From: Clostridiales bacterium
GTDB lineage: Bacteria; Bacillota; Clostridia; Saccharofermentanales; DTU023
DNA length: 64,000 bases
Reading direction: 5' to 3'
Assembly: GCA_028724525.1 (NCBI GenBank)
Contig: JAQYCV010000039.1
Coordinates: forward strand, 1-64,000
Shown here piece by piece: positions 27,293 through 36,355 of the stretch. Made by a program: the position numbers and the translations under genes. Each line of letters starts with the position of its first letter. Position 1 is the first letter of the stretch. The notes under the pieces are model-generated. The model was not told the DNA's origin, searched no databases, and saw only the letters and a list, made by a program, of their open reading frames with translations.

Positions 27293-30050
27293 GCCAAAAC
27301 AAGCAATCGAACAAGCAGAAGCTTCTCAGTCAGGTTCCTCTCCAGAGTCGAGTGACCAACTAGTGGGAAGAGATAAAACGTCTGAACTTCTTGCTATTTT
27401 ATTGCTGGGTCTTGCCCTGCTTTTGGCTTTTCTCTTATGGGCTCCGCAAAGCCTGACAGGTGCTCTGGGCCGGGGCTTTTCTAGCTTGACCACAGGCTTG
27501 CTAGGAACTTTTAGTTTGGTCCTTCCTATTCTATTTGCTCTCCTAGCAGGAGCCGCATATATACAAAAGCCCGGCTTAGACCGCTGGCAGAAAATTTCAA
27601 ACTTCCTGATATTTATTATTGTTATCATAGGCTTATTGTCTGTCCTGACCCTGGACCTCTCGAAGATTGAAGCGGCGAGCCTAAAAGAAGGCAGGCACTC
27701 TGCTTGGGAGGCCGTTAAACTCTATTGGCAATCCGGCGGGCAACCAGGCCTCCTTGCACAAGGGACTTGGTGGTCAGGAGGCTTGATCGGTAACATTCTG
27801 GCAGTTGGACTCATTAGCTTAGTGGGGAAGACAGGGAGCCTAATCCTTCTTATCCCTATGCTCTTCGCGTTAGCTATACTAATTTTCGGCGTTTCTTGGC
27901 GGCAGACTTTCCGCAAGACTGCTGAAGGGGTTAGCCAGACTGGTAAGTTCTTGGGTAACTGGGGCAAAGATCTTTTGGAGAAAAAAATACACATGCAAGA
28001 TAATCAATATAAAGAAAACCCTCAATTAAATAGCGAAGCAACATCTGACTTTGGTCAGATTGACTCTGATTCTACTGGGGAATTTGAGCGGCCAGTAGAG
28101 CCTAGACCGACGAGACCTAAATTTTCTTTTGAATTTCCTGAAGGGAATTGGCTCAAGGATGATTTTGGTAATGCGCCTGCTTTAGAACCCCTAGACCATC
28201 CTTTGCTTGAAAACCGTCAGACTGATTTTTTCCCTCCCAGTCTTCAGGAAGATTTGCCCTTGAATTTAGATACTCGGTCTGGCCAGCCAACAGAGAATAC
28301 AATTCGCCCAGCCTTTATTCCCCTTAAACATGAATACCTTATGTTTGCAGAAAATGCTAAGGAAAGGGGAGAGGACTTACTTGACATAAAGTCTACTTCT
28401 GGATTAACACAGCCCAAGCTTGACAGGATATCAGAAAATGATGATTTGGCCGAGATTGCTTCCCGTATTCAAGAGGGGGAGGATAATTTTGGTGATGATA
28501 GCCGGGAAGATTGGGAAGACCGTTCCGCGTCTGATACGAGTGCCAAGAAAGTGCGTAAGTTTAAGGCCGGACAAACTAATATTTTTGCTAATTACCTCCC
28601 TCCTTCCAGTGACCTGCTCATTGCGGATGAGCATGCTGGAGAAGCGGAAAATAAGGAGGAGATCCGGCTCTTAGGGGCTAAATTAGAGACAACATTGCAG
28701 GACTTTGGTGTACAGGCCAAAGTGGTGAATTTTATGACCGGACCTACCATTTCCCGCTTTGAAGTCAAGCCGGGACCTGGCGTAAAAGTTTCCCGTATTG
28801 TCAATTTGTCTGATGATATTGCCCTAGCTCTAGCTGCCTCTTCGGTTCGCATTGAAGCGCCTATTCCGGGCAAGTCCGCAGTTGGTATTGAGATCCCCAA
28901 TAAGAAAACTCAAGCAGTTCGTTTGCGTAATATTTTGGAGAGTCAGGAGTTCAAGCACAGCAAGAGCTTAATTTCTGCTGCTCTGGGTCGTAATATTCAA
29001 GGGGAGCCTATCTTGTGTGACTTATCGTCCATGCCCCACTTGCTTATTGCTGGGGCCACAGGATCGGGTAAATCGGTCTGTATTAATGCTATTTTGATCT
29101 CTTTGCTTTATAAGGCGTCCCCCCAAGATCTCCGCCTGGTGATGATTGACCCTAAGGTGGTTGAACTTTCTGTCTACAACGGTATTCCCCACCTTGAAAC
29201 TCCTGTGGTCACTGATCCTAAAAAGGCCTATGGAGTATTAGAGTGGGCGGTTAAAGAGATGGAGAGGCGCTACCGCCTCTTTGCGGATAATTCTGTCAGA
29301 GACTTCAAGGCTTATAATGAGCTAGTCCGACAAGGCTCAGTCGAGGATGGTGAGCACCTGCCCTATATCTTGCTCGTGATCGATGAACTTTCCGATCTCA
29401 TGGCCACAACCCCAACGGAAGTTGAAGATGCTATTGCCCGTCTGACTTCTATGGCCAGAGCTGCGGGGATTCACCTGATTATTGCGACCCAAAGACCATC
29501 TGTTGATGTCATTACTGGCGTGATCAAAGCAAACATTCCCTCGCGCATTTCATTTGCGGTGGCTTCCCAGGTGGATTCACGGACCATTTTAGATATGGGC
29601 GGTGCGGAAAAGCTTCTTGGCAAGGGCGATATGCTCTATTATCCTCAGTCAGCCTCTAAACCTTTGCGAGGACAGGGTGCCTTTGTTACCGATGCAGAAG
29701 TCGAACGTGTCGTTTCTTATCTTAAGGGCTTGTATGCGACAGATTACAACGAAGAGTTAAGAAAAGACCTGGAAAATGTGGGTAATCCTCAAATCAAGTC
29801 TGGCGCTTTATCCAGCGAAGAAGATGAAGAAGACGACCTTCTCTATGAGGCCTTGCGTACAGTATTAGAAAGTGACTATGCCTCTGTATCGCTCTTACAA
29901 AGAAGATTGAATGTCGGCTATCCGCGAGCTGCGCGCATGGTTGATACAATGCATGAGCGTGGTTGGGTGGGGCCCTTCGAGGGAAGTAAACCCCGCAAAT
30001 TGACCATTAGTAAAGAGGAAGCCCAGGAGATCATCGACTTAAATAGTTAA
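27279..30050 (+). CDS. ftsK: DNA translocase FtsK/SpoIIIE
   Basis: 4-TM N-terminus, linker, GATGSGKSVCINAIL, C-terminal winged-helix gamma domain; GTG start overlapping previous gene. Confidence 0.93.
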   Translation: MAKAKPKQAIEQAEASQSGSSPESSDQLVGRDKTSELLAILLLGLALLLAFLLWAPQSLTGALGRGFSSLTTGLLGTFSLVLPILFALLAGAAYIQKPGLDRWQKISNFLIFIIVIIGLLSVLTLDLSKIEAASLKEGRHSAWEAVKLYWQSGGQPGLLAQGTWWSGGLIGNILAVGLISLVGKTGSLILLIPMLFALAILIFGVSWRQTFRKTAEGVSQTGKFLGNWGKDLLEKKIHMQDNQYKENPQLNSEATSDFGQIDSDSTGEFERPVEPRPTRPKFSFEFPEGNWLKDDFGNAPALEPLDHPLLENRQTDFFPPSLQEDLPLNLDTRSGQPTENTIRPAFIPLKHEYLMFAENAKERGEDLLDIKSTSGLTQPKLDRISENDDLAEIASRIQEGEDNFGDDSREDWEDRSASDTSAKKVRKFKAGQTNIFANYLPPSSDLLIADEHAGEAENKEEIRLLGAKLETTLQDFGVQAKVVNFMTGPTISRFEVKPGPGVKVSRIVNLSDDIALALAASSVRIEAPIPGKSAVGIEIPNKKTQAVRLRNILESQEFKHSKSLISAALGRNIQGEPILCDLSSMPHLLIAGATGSGKSVCINAILISLLYKASPQDLRLVMIDPKVVELSVYNGIPHLETPVVTDPKKAYGVLEWAVKEMERRYRLFADNSVRDFKAYNELVRQGSVEDGEHLPYILLVIDELSDLMATTPTEVEDAIARLTSMARAAGIHLIIATQRPSVDVITGVIKANIPSRISFAVASQVDSRTILDMGGAEKLLGKGDMLYYPQSASKPLRGQGAFVTDAEVERVVSYLKGLYATDYNEELRKDLENVGNPQIKSGALSSEEDEEDDLLYEALRTVLESDYASVSLLQRRLNVGYPRAARMVDTMHERGWVGPFEGSKPRKLTISKEEAQEIIDLNS

Positions 30051-30136
30051 TAAGGGGCAGCTTTTCTGGCTAAACCCTAAAAGCAGTCGGCTATCTGTTA
30101 AGTTACCAAGCCTGCACTGCATAGAAAGAGGTAAGT

Positions 30137-30988
30137 ATGGACATTATTAAGGGAAAACCCATTGCCGATCAAATTAAAGGCAAGGTACAAAAGGCAGTTG
30201 AAGAGCTCAAGGCCCAGGGAAAGCGTTTACCAGGCCTTGCTGTTGTCCGGATGAACGACGATCCGGCATCTGCTACCTATGTGCGTAACATCATCAAGGC
30301 CGGCGAGAATGTCGGTTTTGTGTGTACGTTACACCAGCTAGATCTGGACCTCAGCCAGGATCAGGTAATAGCTGAAATTGAAAAGCTCAACCAGGATGAA
30401 AGGGTAGATGGCATTATTTTGCAAATGCCTATGCCCAAGCATATTAATGTCAAAACGGTGACAGAAACAATTGCTTTTGCTAAAGATGTTGAGGGGGTCA
30501 CCGTGGTCAACGCCGGCAAACTTTTTGTGGGTGATAAGGGCTTTGTCCCATGCACACCTCAGGCGGTCATGGAAATTTTGCATGCTATGGATTTATCCTT
30601 GGAAGGCAAGCACGCTGTTGTGATTGGTCGGTCCAATGTTGTGGGTAAGCCTGTTTCCATCTTATTGCAAAAAGATAATTGCACCGTGACTATGTGCCAC
30701 TCTCGTTCCAAGGATTTACCCGGTCTTGCCAGACAAGCAGATATTTTAGTCTGCGCCGTAGGCAAAGCTAAGATGGTTGATGCCACTTATACCAATCCTG
30801 ACCAAGTTATTATTGATGTTGCGATCAACTTAGACGAGAATGGCAAGCTTTGCGGTGATGTCGACTTTGCAGATGTTGAGGGCAAGGTTCAAGCCATTAC
30901 CCCTGTACCGGGTGGAGTGGGCACCGTCACAAACGCTGTTCTCCTCCAGTCTACTTTGGCAGCCTATCAAGAGCATGCTATCCAATAA
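30137..30988 (+). CDS. folD: methylenetetrahydrofolate dehydrogenase/cyclohydrolase
   Basis: GRSNVVGKPVSILL, PVPGGVGTVTNAVL. Confidence 0.95.
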   Translation: MDIIKGKPIADQIKGKVQKAVEELKAQGKRLPGLAVVRMNDDPASATYVRNIIKAGENVGFVCTLHQLDLDLSQDQVIAEIEKLNQDERVDGIILQMPMPKHINVKTVTETIAFAKDVEGVTVVNAGKLFVGDKGFVPCTPQAVMEILHAMDLSLEGKHAVVIGRSNVVGKPVSILLQKDNCTVTMCHSRSKDLPGLARQADILVCAVGKAKMVDATYTNPDQVIIDVAINLDENGKLCGDVDFADVEGKVQAITPVPGGVGTVTNAVLLQSTLAAYQEHAIQ

Positions 30989-31496
30989 AATATACCCACA
31001 GAATCCCCTGTCCCAAAATACAGAGGACCTGGCTTGCCAGGTCCTCTCTCTACTAATTCAACGGGGAGAGACATTAGCCACCGCTGAATCTTGTACGGCT
31101 GGCTTAATTGTAGCTGCATTAGGCCGTATACCTGGTGCATCTAAGTCTTTGCTAGGTGGACTGGTCACCTATACAGAAGACCTTAAGCAAAGTCTATTAG
31201 GCGTTAAGGCCCAGAGTCTGGCCAGCTATGGCGTTGTGAGTGAAGAAGTGGCGGGCGAAATGGTGATGGGGCTTAAGGATCGCTTGAAACCTGACTTAGC
31301 CCTGTCTGTGACTGGTCTTGCTGGGCCAGGCGGAGGCACGGAGATTTTAGCGGTCGGCACGGTATGCTTTGGCCTTGCTTATAAAGACAAAATAGAAACA
31401 TGGACCAGCCATTTTGCGGGAGACCGCAGGCAAGTCCAGAATGCCGCCTGCCAAGAAGCTTTGGCCAAAGCTGTACACATACTCAAGCATGTTTAG
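30975..31496 (+). CDS. stand-alone CinA C-terminal domain (nicotinamide-nucleotide amidohydrolase, PncC-like)
   Basis: TAESCTAGLIVAALGRIPGAS, SVTGLAGPGGGT; ATG 30975 overlapping folD, within ORF 30840-31496. Confidence 0.88.
   Translation: MLSNKIYPQNPLSQNTEDLACQVLSLLIQRGETLATAESCTAGLIVAALGRIPGASKSLLGGLVTYTEDLKQSLLGVKAQSLASYGVVSEEVAGEMVMGLKDRLKPDLALSVTGLAGPGGGTEILAVGTVCFGLAYKDKIETWTSHFAGDRRQVQNAACQEALAKAVHILKHV
31023..31046 (+). other. perfect 10-bp hairpin near 5' end of the cinA reading frame
   Basis: GAGGACCTGG-cttg-CCAGGTCCTC. Confidence 0.7.
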
Positions 31497-31539
31497 GTGA
31501 AATAAGCAGTGAATGTCGTCCTTTGTCGCGTGAAAGTCC

Positions 31540-31568
31540 TTGCACTTGCATTCGGCCTTGACTATAAT
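31540..31568 (+). promoter_or_regulatory. putative recA promoter TTGCAC-17-TATAAT
   Basis: TTGCAC 31540-31545; TATAAT 31563-31568. Confidence 0.6.
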
Positions 31569-31600
31569 TTGAGTGTCTTACATGAAAGCGAGGATCTTAT

Positions 31601-32755
31601 ATGGCTAAGAAACGTGGAGGAAAATCCTCTCAATTAGTAGAACCGGTTAGCTCTGAGGCCAGAAAAGCGGCTTTAGATTTGGCCTTAAATCAAATAGAGA
31701 AGCAATTCGGCAAGGGTGCTATCCAGATCCTAGGTGATGAACACAGGGAGAGAATTGCCGCTATATCTACAGGAGCCCTATCTCTTGATGTTGCCCTGGG
31801 TATTGGAGGGATTCCCCGTGGTCGGGTCACGGAGATTTATGGACCGGAATCTTCTGGTAAAACAACTCTGGCCCTACATGTTATCGCTCAAGCACAAGAA
31901 GAGGGCGGGATTGCCGCTTTTATTGATGCTGAACATGCCCTCGATCCCACTTATGCGGAAAGAATTGGGGTAGATCTGGACAATCTTATTGTTTCCCAGC
32001 CCGATAATGGGGAGCAGGCCTTGGAAATCACGGAAGCTCTAGCAAGATCTGGAGCAGTCGACCTGATTGTTGTGGACTCTGTAGCCGCATTAGTGCCCAA
32101 AGCAGAAATTGATGGCGAAATGGGAGATTCTTTGCCCGGTCAACAAGCCCGGCTCATGTCTCAGGCCCTGCGCAAGCTAGCTGCGGTATTAGGGAAATCC
32201 GAAACAGCGGTTATCTTTATCAACCAATTGCGAGAAAAAATTGGGATTATGTTTGGTAATCCTGAGACCACTACGGGCGGCCGCGCTCTAAAGTTCTATT
32301 CTTCCGTGCGCTTAGACGTCCGCCGTATTGAGACCTTGAAAGACGGCAACGAATCTATCGGATCTCGCACGCGGGTTCGAGTCGTTAAAAACAAGGTAGC
32401 GCCCCCCTTTACAGAAGCCGAATTTGATATTCTCTATGGCAAGGGCATATCAGATGAATCCTCTATCCTCGATATGGGTGCTGATCTCGATATCATTGAA
32501 AAATCAGGATCCTGGTACTCCTACAATGGAGAGCGGATGGCACAAGGTCGTGATAACGCCCGGACATGGCTGGAAGAAAAGCCTGAGATTGCTGAAGAGA
32601 TCCGCCAAAAAATCCTGGATTACTACATGCCAGATGAGAATGAGGAGATCGATGATAAGGAAGCCGAGTCAGATCAGGCAGAAGTGGATAAGCCGGCAAA
32701 TAGCAAGTCCCAGGCAACCGACGATGTAGATGCTTTGCTTAATCTAGATATTTAA
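31601..32755 (+). CDS. recA: recombinase RecA
   Basis: [40 protein letters not shown]. Confidence 0.97.
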   Translation: MAKKRGGKSSQLVEPVSSEARKAALDLALNQIEKQFGKGAIQILGDEHRERIAAISTGALSLDVALGIGGIPRGRVTEIYGPESSGKTTLALHVIAQAQEEGGIAAFIDAEHALDPTYAERIGVDLDNLIVSQPDNGEQALEITEALARSGAVDLIVVDSVAALVPKAEIDGEMGDSLPGQQARLMSQALRKLAAVLGKSETAVIFINQLREKIGIMFGNPETTTGGRALKFYSSVRLDVRRIETLKDGNESIGSRTRVRVVKNKVAPPFTEAEFDILYGKGISDESSILDMGADLDIIEKSGSWYSYNGERMAQGRDNARTWLEEKPEIAEEIRQKILDYYMPDENEEIDDKEAESDQAEVDKPANSKSQATDDVDALLNLDI

Positions 32756-33417
32756 TGGATAAAAGTCCAGATAAATCGCAACTAGACTCTAAGCAGGGCG
32801 ACCAATACCGCCAAGATCGCTTAGCTAAGGCTCGTAGCATTGTCGACCTGTATCAGCAAGGAGGGGCGGAGGCCAATCCGCCCCAGATTCATACCCTTCA
32901 GGATGCTCCCGACTTCAGAAGAACTCCTAGGGCAGAGACTGGGTCAGAAGACACTGATCAGGCCCTTTATCTCAAGGCAAGAGAGACAGCTGTACGCTAT
33001 ATTGGACTTGATAAGGGAAAGTCCTCAGGTAAGGTCCGTGACAGTCTCATGCAGAAGGGCTATGATTCCGATCTTGCTAGTCGTGTCGTCCATGATCTCA
33101 TAGCCCTAGGCTATATTGATGATAAGCGCGCCTGTGCCAAGATCGCTCGTCGTCACCATGGTAAAAGGGCTAAGTCCCGCTCCTATATGAAATTTCTCTT
33201 CATACAGCAAGGGGTCCAAGAAGATGTGGCCGAATCTTACCTTGAGGTCTTGCCGAGTGATTCTGCGTCTTTGGAAGATTTTTTATGCGACCAGATGTCA
33301 GATTTAGATGGAGCAGACCGAGAAGCTCGCCTGGTGCGACGCTTACAGTCTAGAGGTTATAATTATGGTCTCATCACAAGAGTAATAAGGCGGTTAAAGG
33401 AAACACATGCCAGATAA
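32755..33417 (+). CDS. recX: regulatory protein RecX
   Basis: Immediately after recA; RecX-like three-helix repeats (GYIDDKRACAKIARRHHGKRAKSRSYMKFLFIQQGV). Confidence 0.85.
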   Translation: MDKSPDKSQLDSKQGDQYRQDRLAKARSIVDLYQQGGAEANPPQIHTLQDAPDFRRTPRAETGSEDTDQALYLKARETAVRYIGLDKGKSSGKVRDSLMQKGYDSDLASRVVHDLIALGYIDDKRACAKIARRHHGKRAKSRSYMKFLFIQQGVQEDVAESYLEVLPSDSASLEDFLCDQMSDLDGADREARLVRRLQSRGYNYGLITRVIRRLKETHAR

Positions 33418-34753
33418 GTTTTACCTCCTATCCTTAGGTTGTCCCAAAAATGAAGTAGATGCGGAAGCCATGTCAGCTATGCTAACAAAAGCGGGCTTCC
33501 AGGCCGTGGCCGATCCCCAAGAGGCAAAATTTCTTTTGGTTAATACCTGCGGCTTTATTAAATCTGCCCAGGAAGAGGCGATCAGCGTCATCTTGGATTT
33601 AGCTGAAGTCAAGGCGACAAGGATTGCCAAGGATCAGGAAGTTTACTTGATCGTGACGGGTTGCTTGTCCCAGCGCTTTGGTAAGGATATCTATCAAGAA
33701 CTCACCGAGGTTGACGCTTGCTTAGGGACGGCGGAGTATCAGGATATCGTTTCAGTCTGCCAAGCTTTAGCTATGAATAGCTACCAGCCGCATATCCCTC
33801 AAGGTCGGGGATCCCTTACCCATTTGGAAGAACTACACCCGCCTGTTCCTGGTCGCACTTATGCTTACTTGAAAATAGCCGAAGGCTGCTCCAATGCCTG
33901 CGCTTTTTGTGCTATTCCTTCCATCCGGGGCGGTCAGAAGTCTCGTCCGATTGAAGATTTAGTCCGCGAAGCGGAATACTATGTTGATCTTGGTTACCAA
34001 GAATTAATTCTCGTTGCCCAGGATACTACACGCTACGGTTCTGACCTCTATGGGAAAAACTCTTTAGTCGAGCTTTTGACCGCTCTTTTAGAAATAAGAG
34101 GAATGGTTCCTCTGCGTCTCATGTACGTCTACGGAGATGCTTTCTCTGAAGATTTGATCGACCTCATCGCCAAGGAAGACAAGATTCTCCCCTATATTGA
34201 CTTGCCCATACAGCATGCCTCTAATAAAATTCTTAAAGCCATGCGGCGGCGGGAGACACAGGAAGATATTCGTAGCTTAATCCATAAGCTTAGGTCACGA
34301 ATTCCTCAGCTTATTTTGCGGTCTACTGTCATGGTGGGATTTCCGGGTGAAACAGAGGCGGACTATCAAGAACTACTCAATTTTATTCAAGAAATCCGCT
34401 TTGACCGTTTGGGCTGCTTTATTTTTTCTCCGGAAGATGGAACTCTAGCAGCATGCCTGCCTGACCGGATTAACCCAGATGTTGCTCAGGCCCGCTATAA
34501 TCAGCTCATGGATACACAGGCCACTATCAGTCTTGCCTCTAATCAAGCCCGACTGGGTGAAATTTGCCAGGTGATGATTGACGGTGTCTTGGAAAATAGC
34601 CCATATTTCATCGGCCGTTCTTATGCAGAAGCCCCAGATATCGACCCGGAGATCTTAGTTTTGGCTCAGGATCCTGATTTAGATCTGGGTCAGGTGCGCA
34701 AGTGCAAGATTATAGATGCAGATACCTATAGTCTTACTGCCATGAGTCTCTAG
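33407..34753 (+). CDS. rimO: ribosomal protein S12 methylthiotransferase RimO
   Basis: SLGCPKNEVDAE, radical SAM CSNACAFC, C-terminal TRAM-like. Confidence 0.92.
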   Translation: MPDKFYLLSLGCPKNEVDAEAMSAMLTKAGFQAVADPQEAKFLLVNTCGFIKSAQEEAISVILDLAEVKATRIAKDQEVYLIVTGCLSQRFGKDIYQELTEVDACLGTAEYQDIVSVCQALAMNSYQPHIPQGRGSLTHLEELHPPVPGRTYAYLKIAEGCSNACAFCAIPSIRGGQKSRPIEDLVREAEYYVDLGYQELILVAQDTTRYGSDLYGKNSLVELLTALLEIRGMVPLRLMYVYGDAFSEDLIDLIAKEDKILPYIDLPIQHASNKILKAMRRRETQEDIRSLIHKLRSRIPQLILRSTVMVGFPGETEADYQELLNFIQEIRFDRLGCFIFSPEDGTLAACLPDRINPDVAQARYNQLMDTQATISLASNQARLGEICQVMIDGVLENSPYFIGRSYAEAPDIDPEILVLAQDPDLDLGQVRKCKIIDADTYSLTAMSL

Positions 34754-34767
34754 AAGAGGAGACCCCT

Positions 34768-35355
34768 ATGAATCTACCTAACAAACTTACTATTTTCCGT
34801 ATTATTTTATTGGTCCCTCTTGTTTTCCTCCTCCTACCCATAGGAGACGGGGCGTGGGCAGATTTTGTGACTAGCCCTGCAGCTAGGATTTGTGCCTTAG
34901 TTACTTTTATTTTGGCCGCTCTCACAGACTTTCTGGATGGCCGTATTGCTCGTAAATATAATTTGATCACTGATTTTGGCAAACTCATGGATTCTTTGGC
35001 CGATAAGCTCCTAGTCCTGGGGACCTTTATGGTCTTCATCCAGCTGGGCCGTGTGCATGCCTTCCTAGTCATTATTATTCTTGCTCGGGAACTCTTAGTG
35101 ACGGGAATCCGCCAGGTTGGAGTGAGCCAAGGACTTGTGATTCCTGCGGGCCCTTTCGGCAAATGGAAGGCTGCCTGCCAAATGGTCACACTAGTTTATC
35201 TCTTAGCTGAACCCCTGCTAGCAGGCTTCTTGGGTGGAGACTTGACCACCTGGCAATTATGGGGCAATATCCTACTTGGCCTTAGCCTCGTTTTGACTGT
35301 GGCTTCTGGCCTTGATTATTTTATAAAGTATCGTGGACTCATGAAAAGTGCTTGA
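34768..35355 (+). CDS. pgsA: CDP-diacylglycerol--glycerol-3-phosphate 3-phosphatidyltransferase
   Basis: CDP-alcohol phosphotransferase motif DFLDGRIARKYNLITDFGKLMDSLADK. Confidence 0.92.
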   Translation: MNLPNKLTIFRIILLVPLVFLLLPIGDGAWADFVTSPAARICALVTFILAALTDFLDGRIARKYNLITDFGKLMDSLADKLLVLGTFMVFIQLGRVHAFLVIIILARELLVTGIRQVGVSQGLVIPAGPFGKWKAACQMVTLVYLLAEPLLAGFLGGDLTTWQLWGNILLGLSLVLTVASGLDYFIKYRGLMKSA

Positions 35356-35409
35356 CTTTATAGAACTGAATAATAAGAATGGAAATAATTTACCAAGGAG
35401 GCTTATTGC

Positions 35410-35649
35410 ATGACACGCGAGGAAATTTTTGAAAAGGTGAGCCAAATTCTAGCGGAGGAATTGGGCTTGGATCCAGAAAGCATCGAGATGGATGCTAATT
35501 TCATTGAAGATCTGAATGCTGATTCTTTGGATATTGTAGACTTAGTGGTCGAAATGGAACATGAATTTGATCTCTCCATTCCTGATGACGAAGCTGAACA
35601 GATTAAAACTGTTGGCGATGCTGTAAACTATATTGCCGATAATCTTTAA
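35410..35649 (+). CDS. acpP: acyl carrier protein
   Basis: [23 protein letters not shown] phosphopantetheine attachment site. Confidence 0.95.
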   Translation: MTREEIFEKVSQILAEELGLDPESIEMDANFIEDLNADSLDIVDLVVEMEHEFDLSIPDDEAEQIKTVGDAVNYIADNL

Positions 35650-36353
35650 TGGGTAGATCTGCTCAAGCATTACTGGAACGAGCAGGTTTAGCTTTTCAAG
35701 ACCCCCAACTCTTACAATTAGCCCTGACCCACTCCTCATGGACATTTGAGCAGGGCTTGGACAAGTCGGAATGTAATGAACGACTTGAGTTCTTGGGAGA
35801 CGCGGTGCTCGAGCTATGTGTCAGTGAGGCCTTATATAAGCTTGCTGGCGACTTGCCCGAGGGTCAAATGACTAAAATTCGCTCCCTGCTTACGCGGGAA
35901 GAAACTCTTGCTCAGATAGCTGAGGACCTTAACTTAGGTTCTTTTTTGCGTATGGGCAAGGGTGAGCAGGCTACGGGAGGTTGCGAGAAAGCTTCTAACC
36001 TTTCTAATGCTGTAGAAGCTCTTATCGCCGCCATCTATTTGGACCAAGGTTATGATTATGTATACGCATGGATCCAAAAGGTCATAGACCCCTATGCCCA
36101 GGCTGCTTTAGCCGGTCGCCTGCATTATGACTACAAGTCCGTTTTACAAGAATATGTACAGGCCCTAAATCCCAAACCCCAGATTGCCTATAAGATTGTG
36201 GATGCTCAAGGGCCTGATCACAATAAGCGCTTTACCTGTGCCCTCTATTTAGATGACCAAGAGCTTGCTAGGGCGGATGGTCATTCAAAGAAAGATGCCG
36301 AGCAGGCTGCTGCTGCCCATGCGCTGCTTTATTTAGCAGGAGACAAGGCCTAG
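35649..36353 (+). CDS. rnc: ribonuclease III
   Basis: NERLEFLGDAVLEL, C-terminal dsRBD. Confidence 0.95.
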   Translation: MGRSAQALLERAGLAFQDPQLLQLALTHSSWTFEQGLDKSECNERLEFLGDAVLELCVSEALYKLAGDLPEGQMTKIRSLLTREETLAQIAEDLNLGSFLRMGKGEQATGGCEKASNLSNAVEALIAAIYLDQGYDYVYAWIQKVIDPYAQAALAGRLHYDYKSVLQEYVQALNPKPQIAYKIVDAQGPDHNKRFTCALYLDDQELARADGHSKKDAEQAAAAHALLYLAGDKA

Positions 36354-36355
36354 GC

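Noticed and set aside
30051-30136. Possible THF or other riboswitch upstream of folD
   Set aside because: The gap is too short and no recognisable riboswitch core is present; only a weak 6-bp repeat is visible.
31497-31600. LexA/SOS box upstream of recA
   Set aside because: No Firmicute-type GAAC-N4-GTTC element seen; only a plain promoter.
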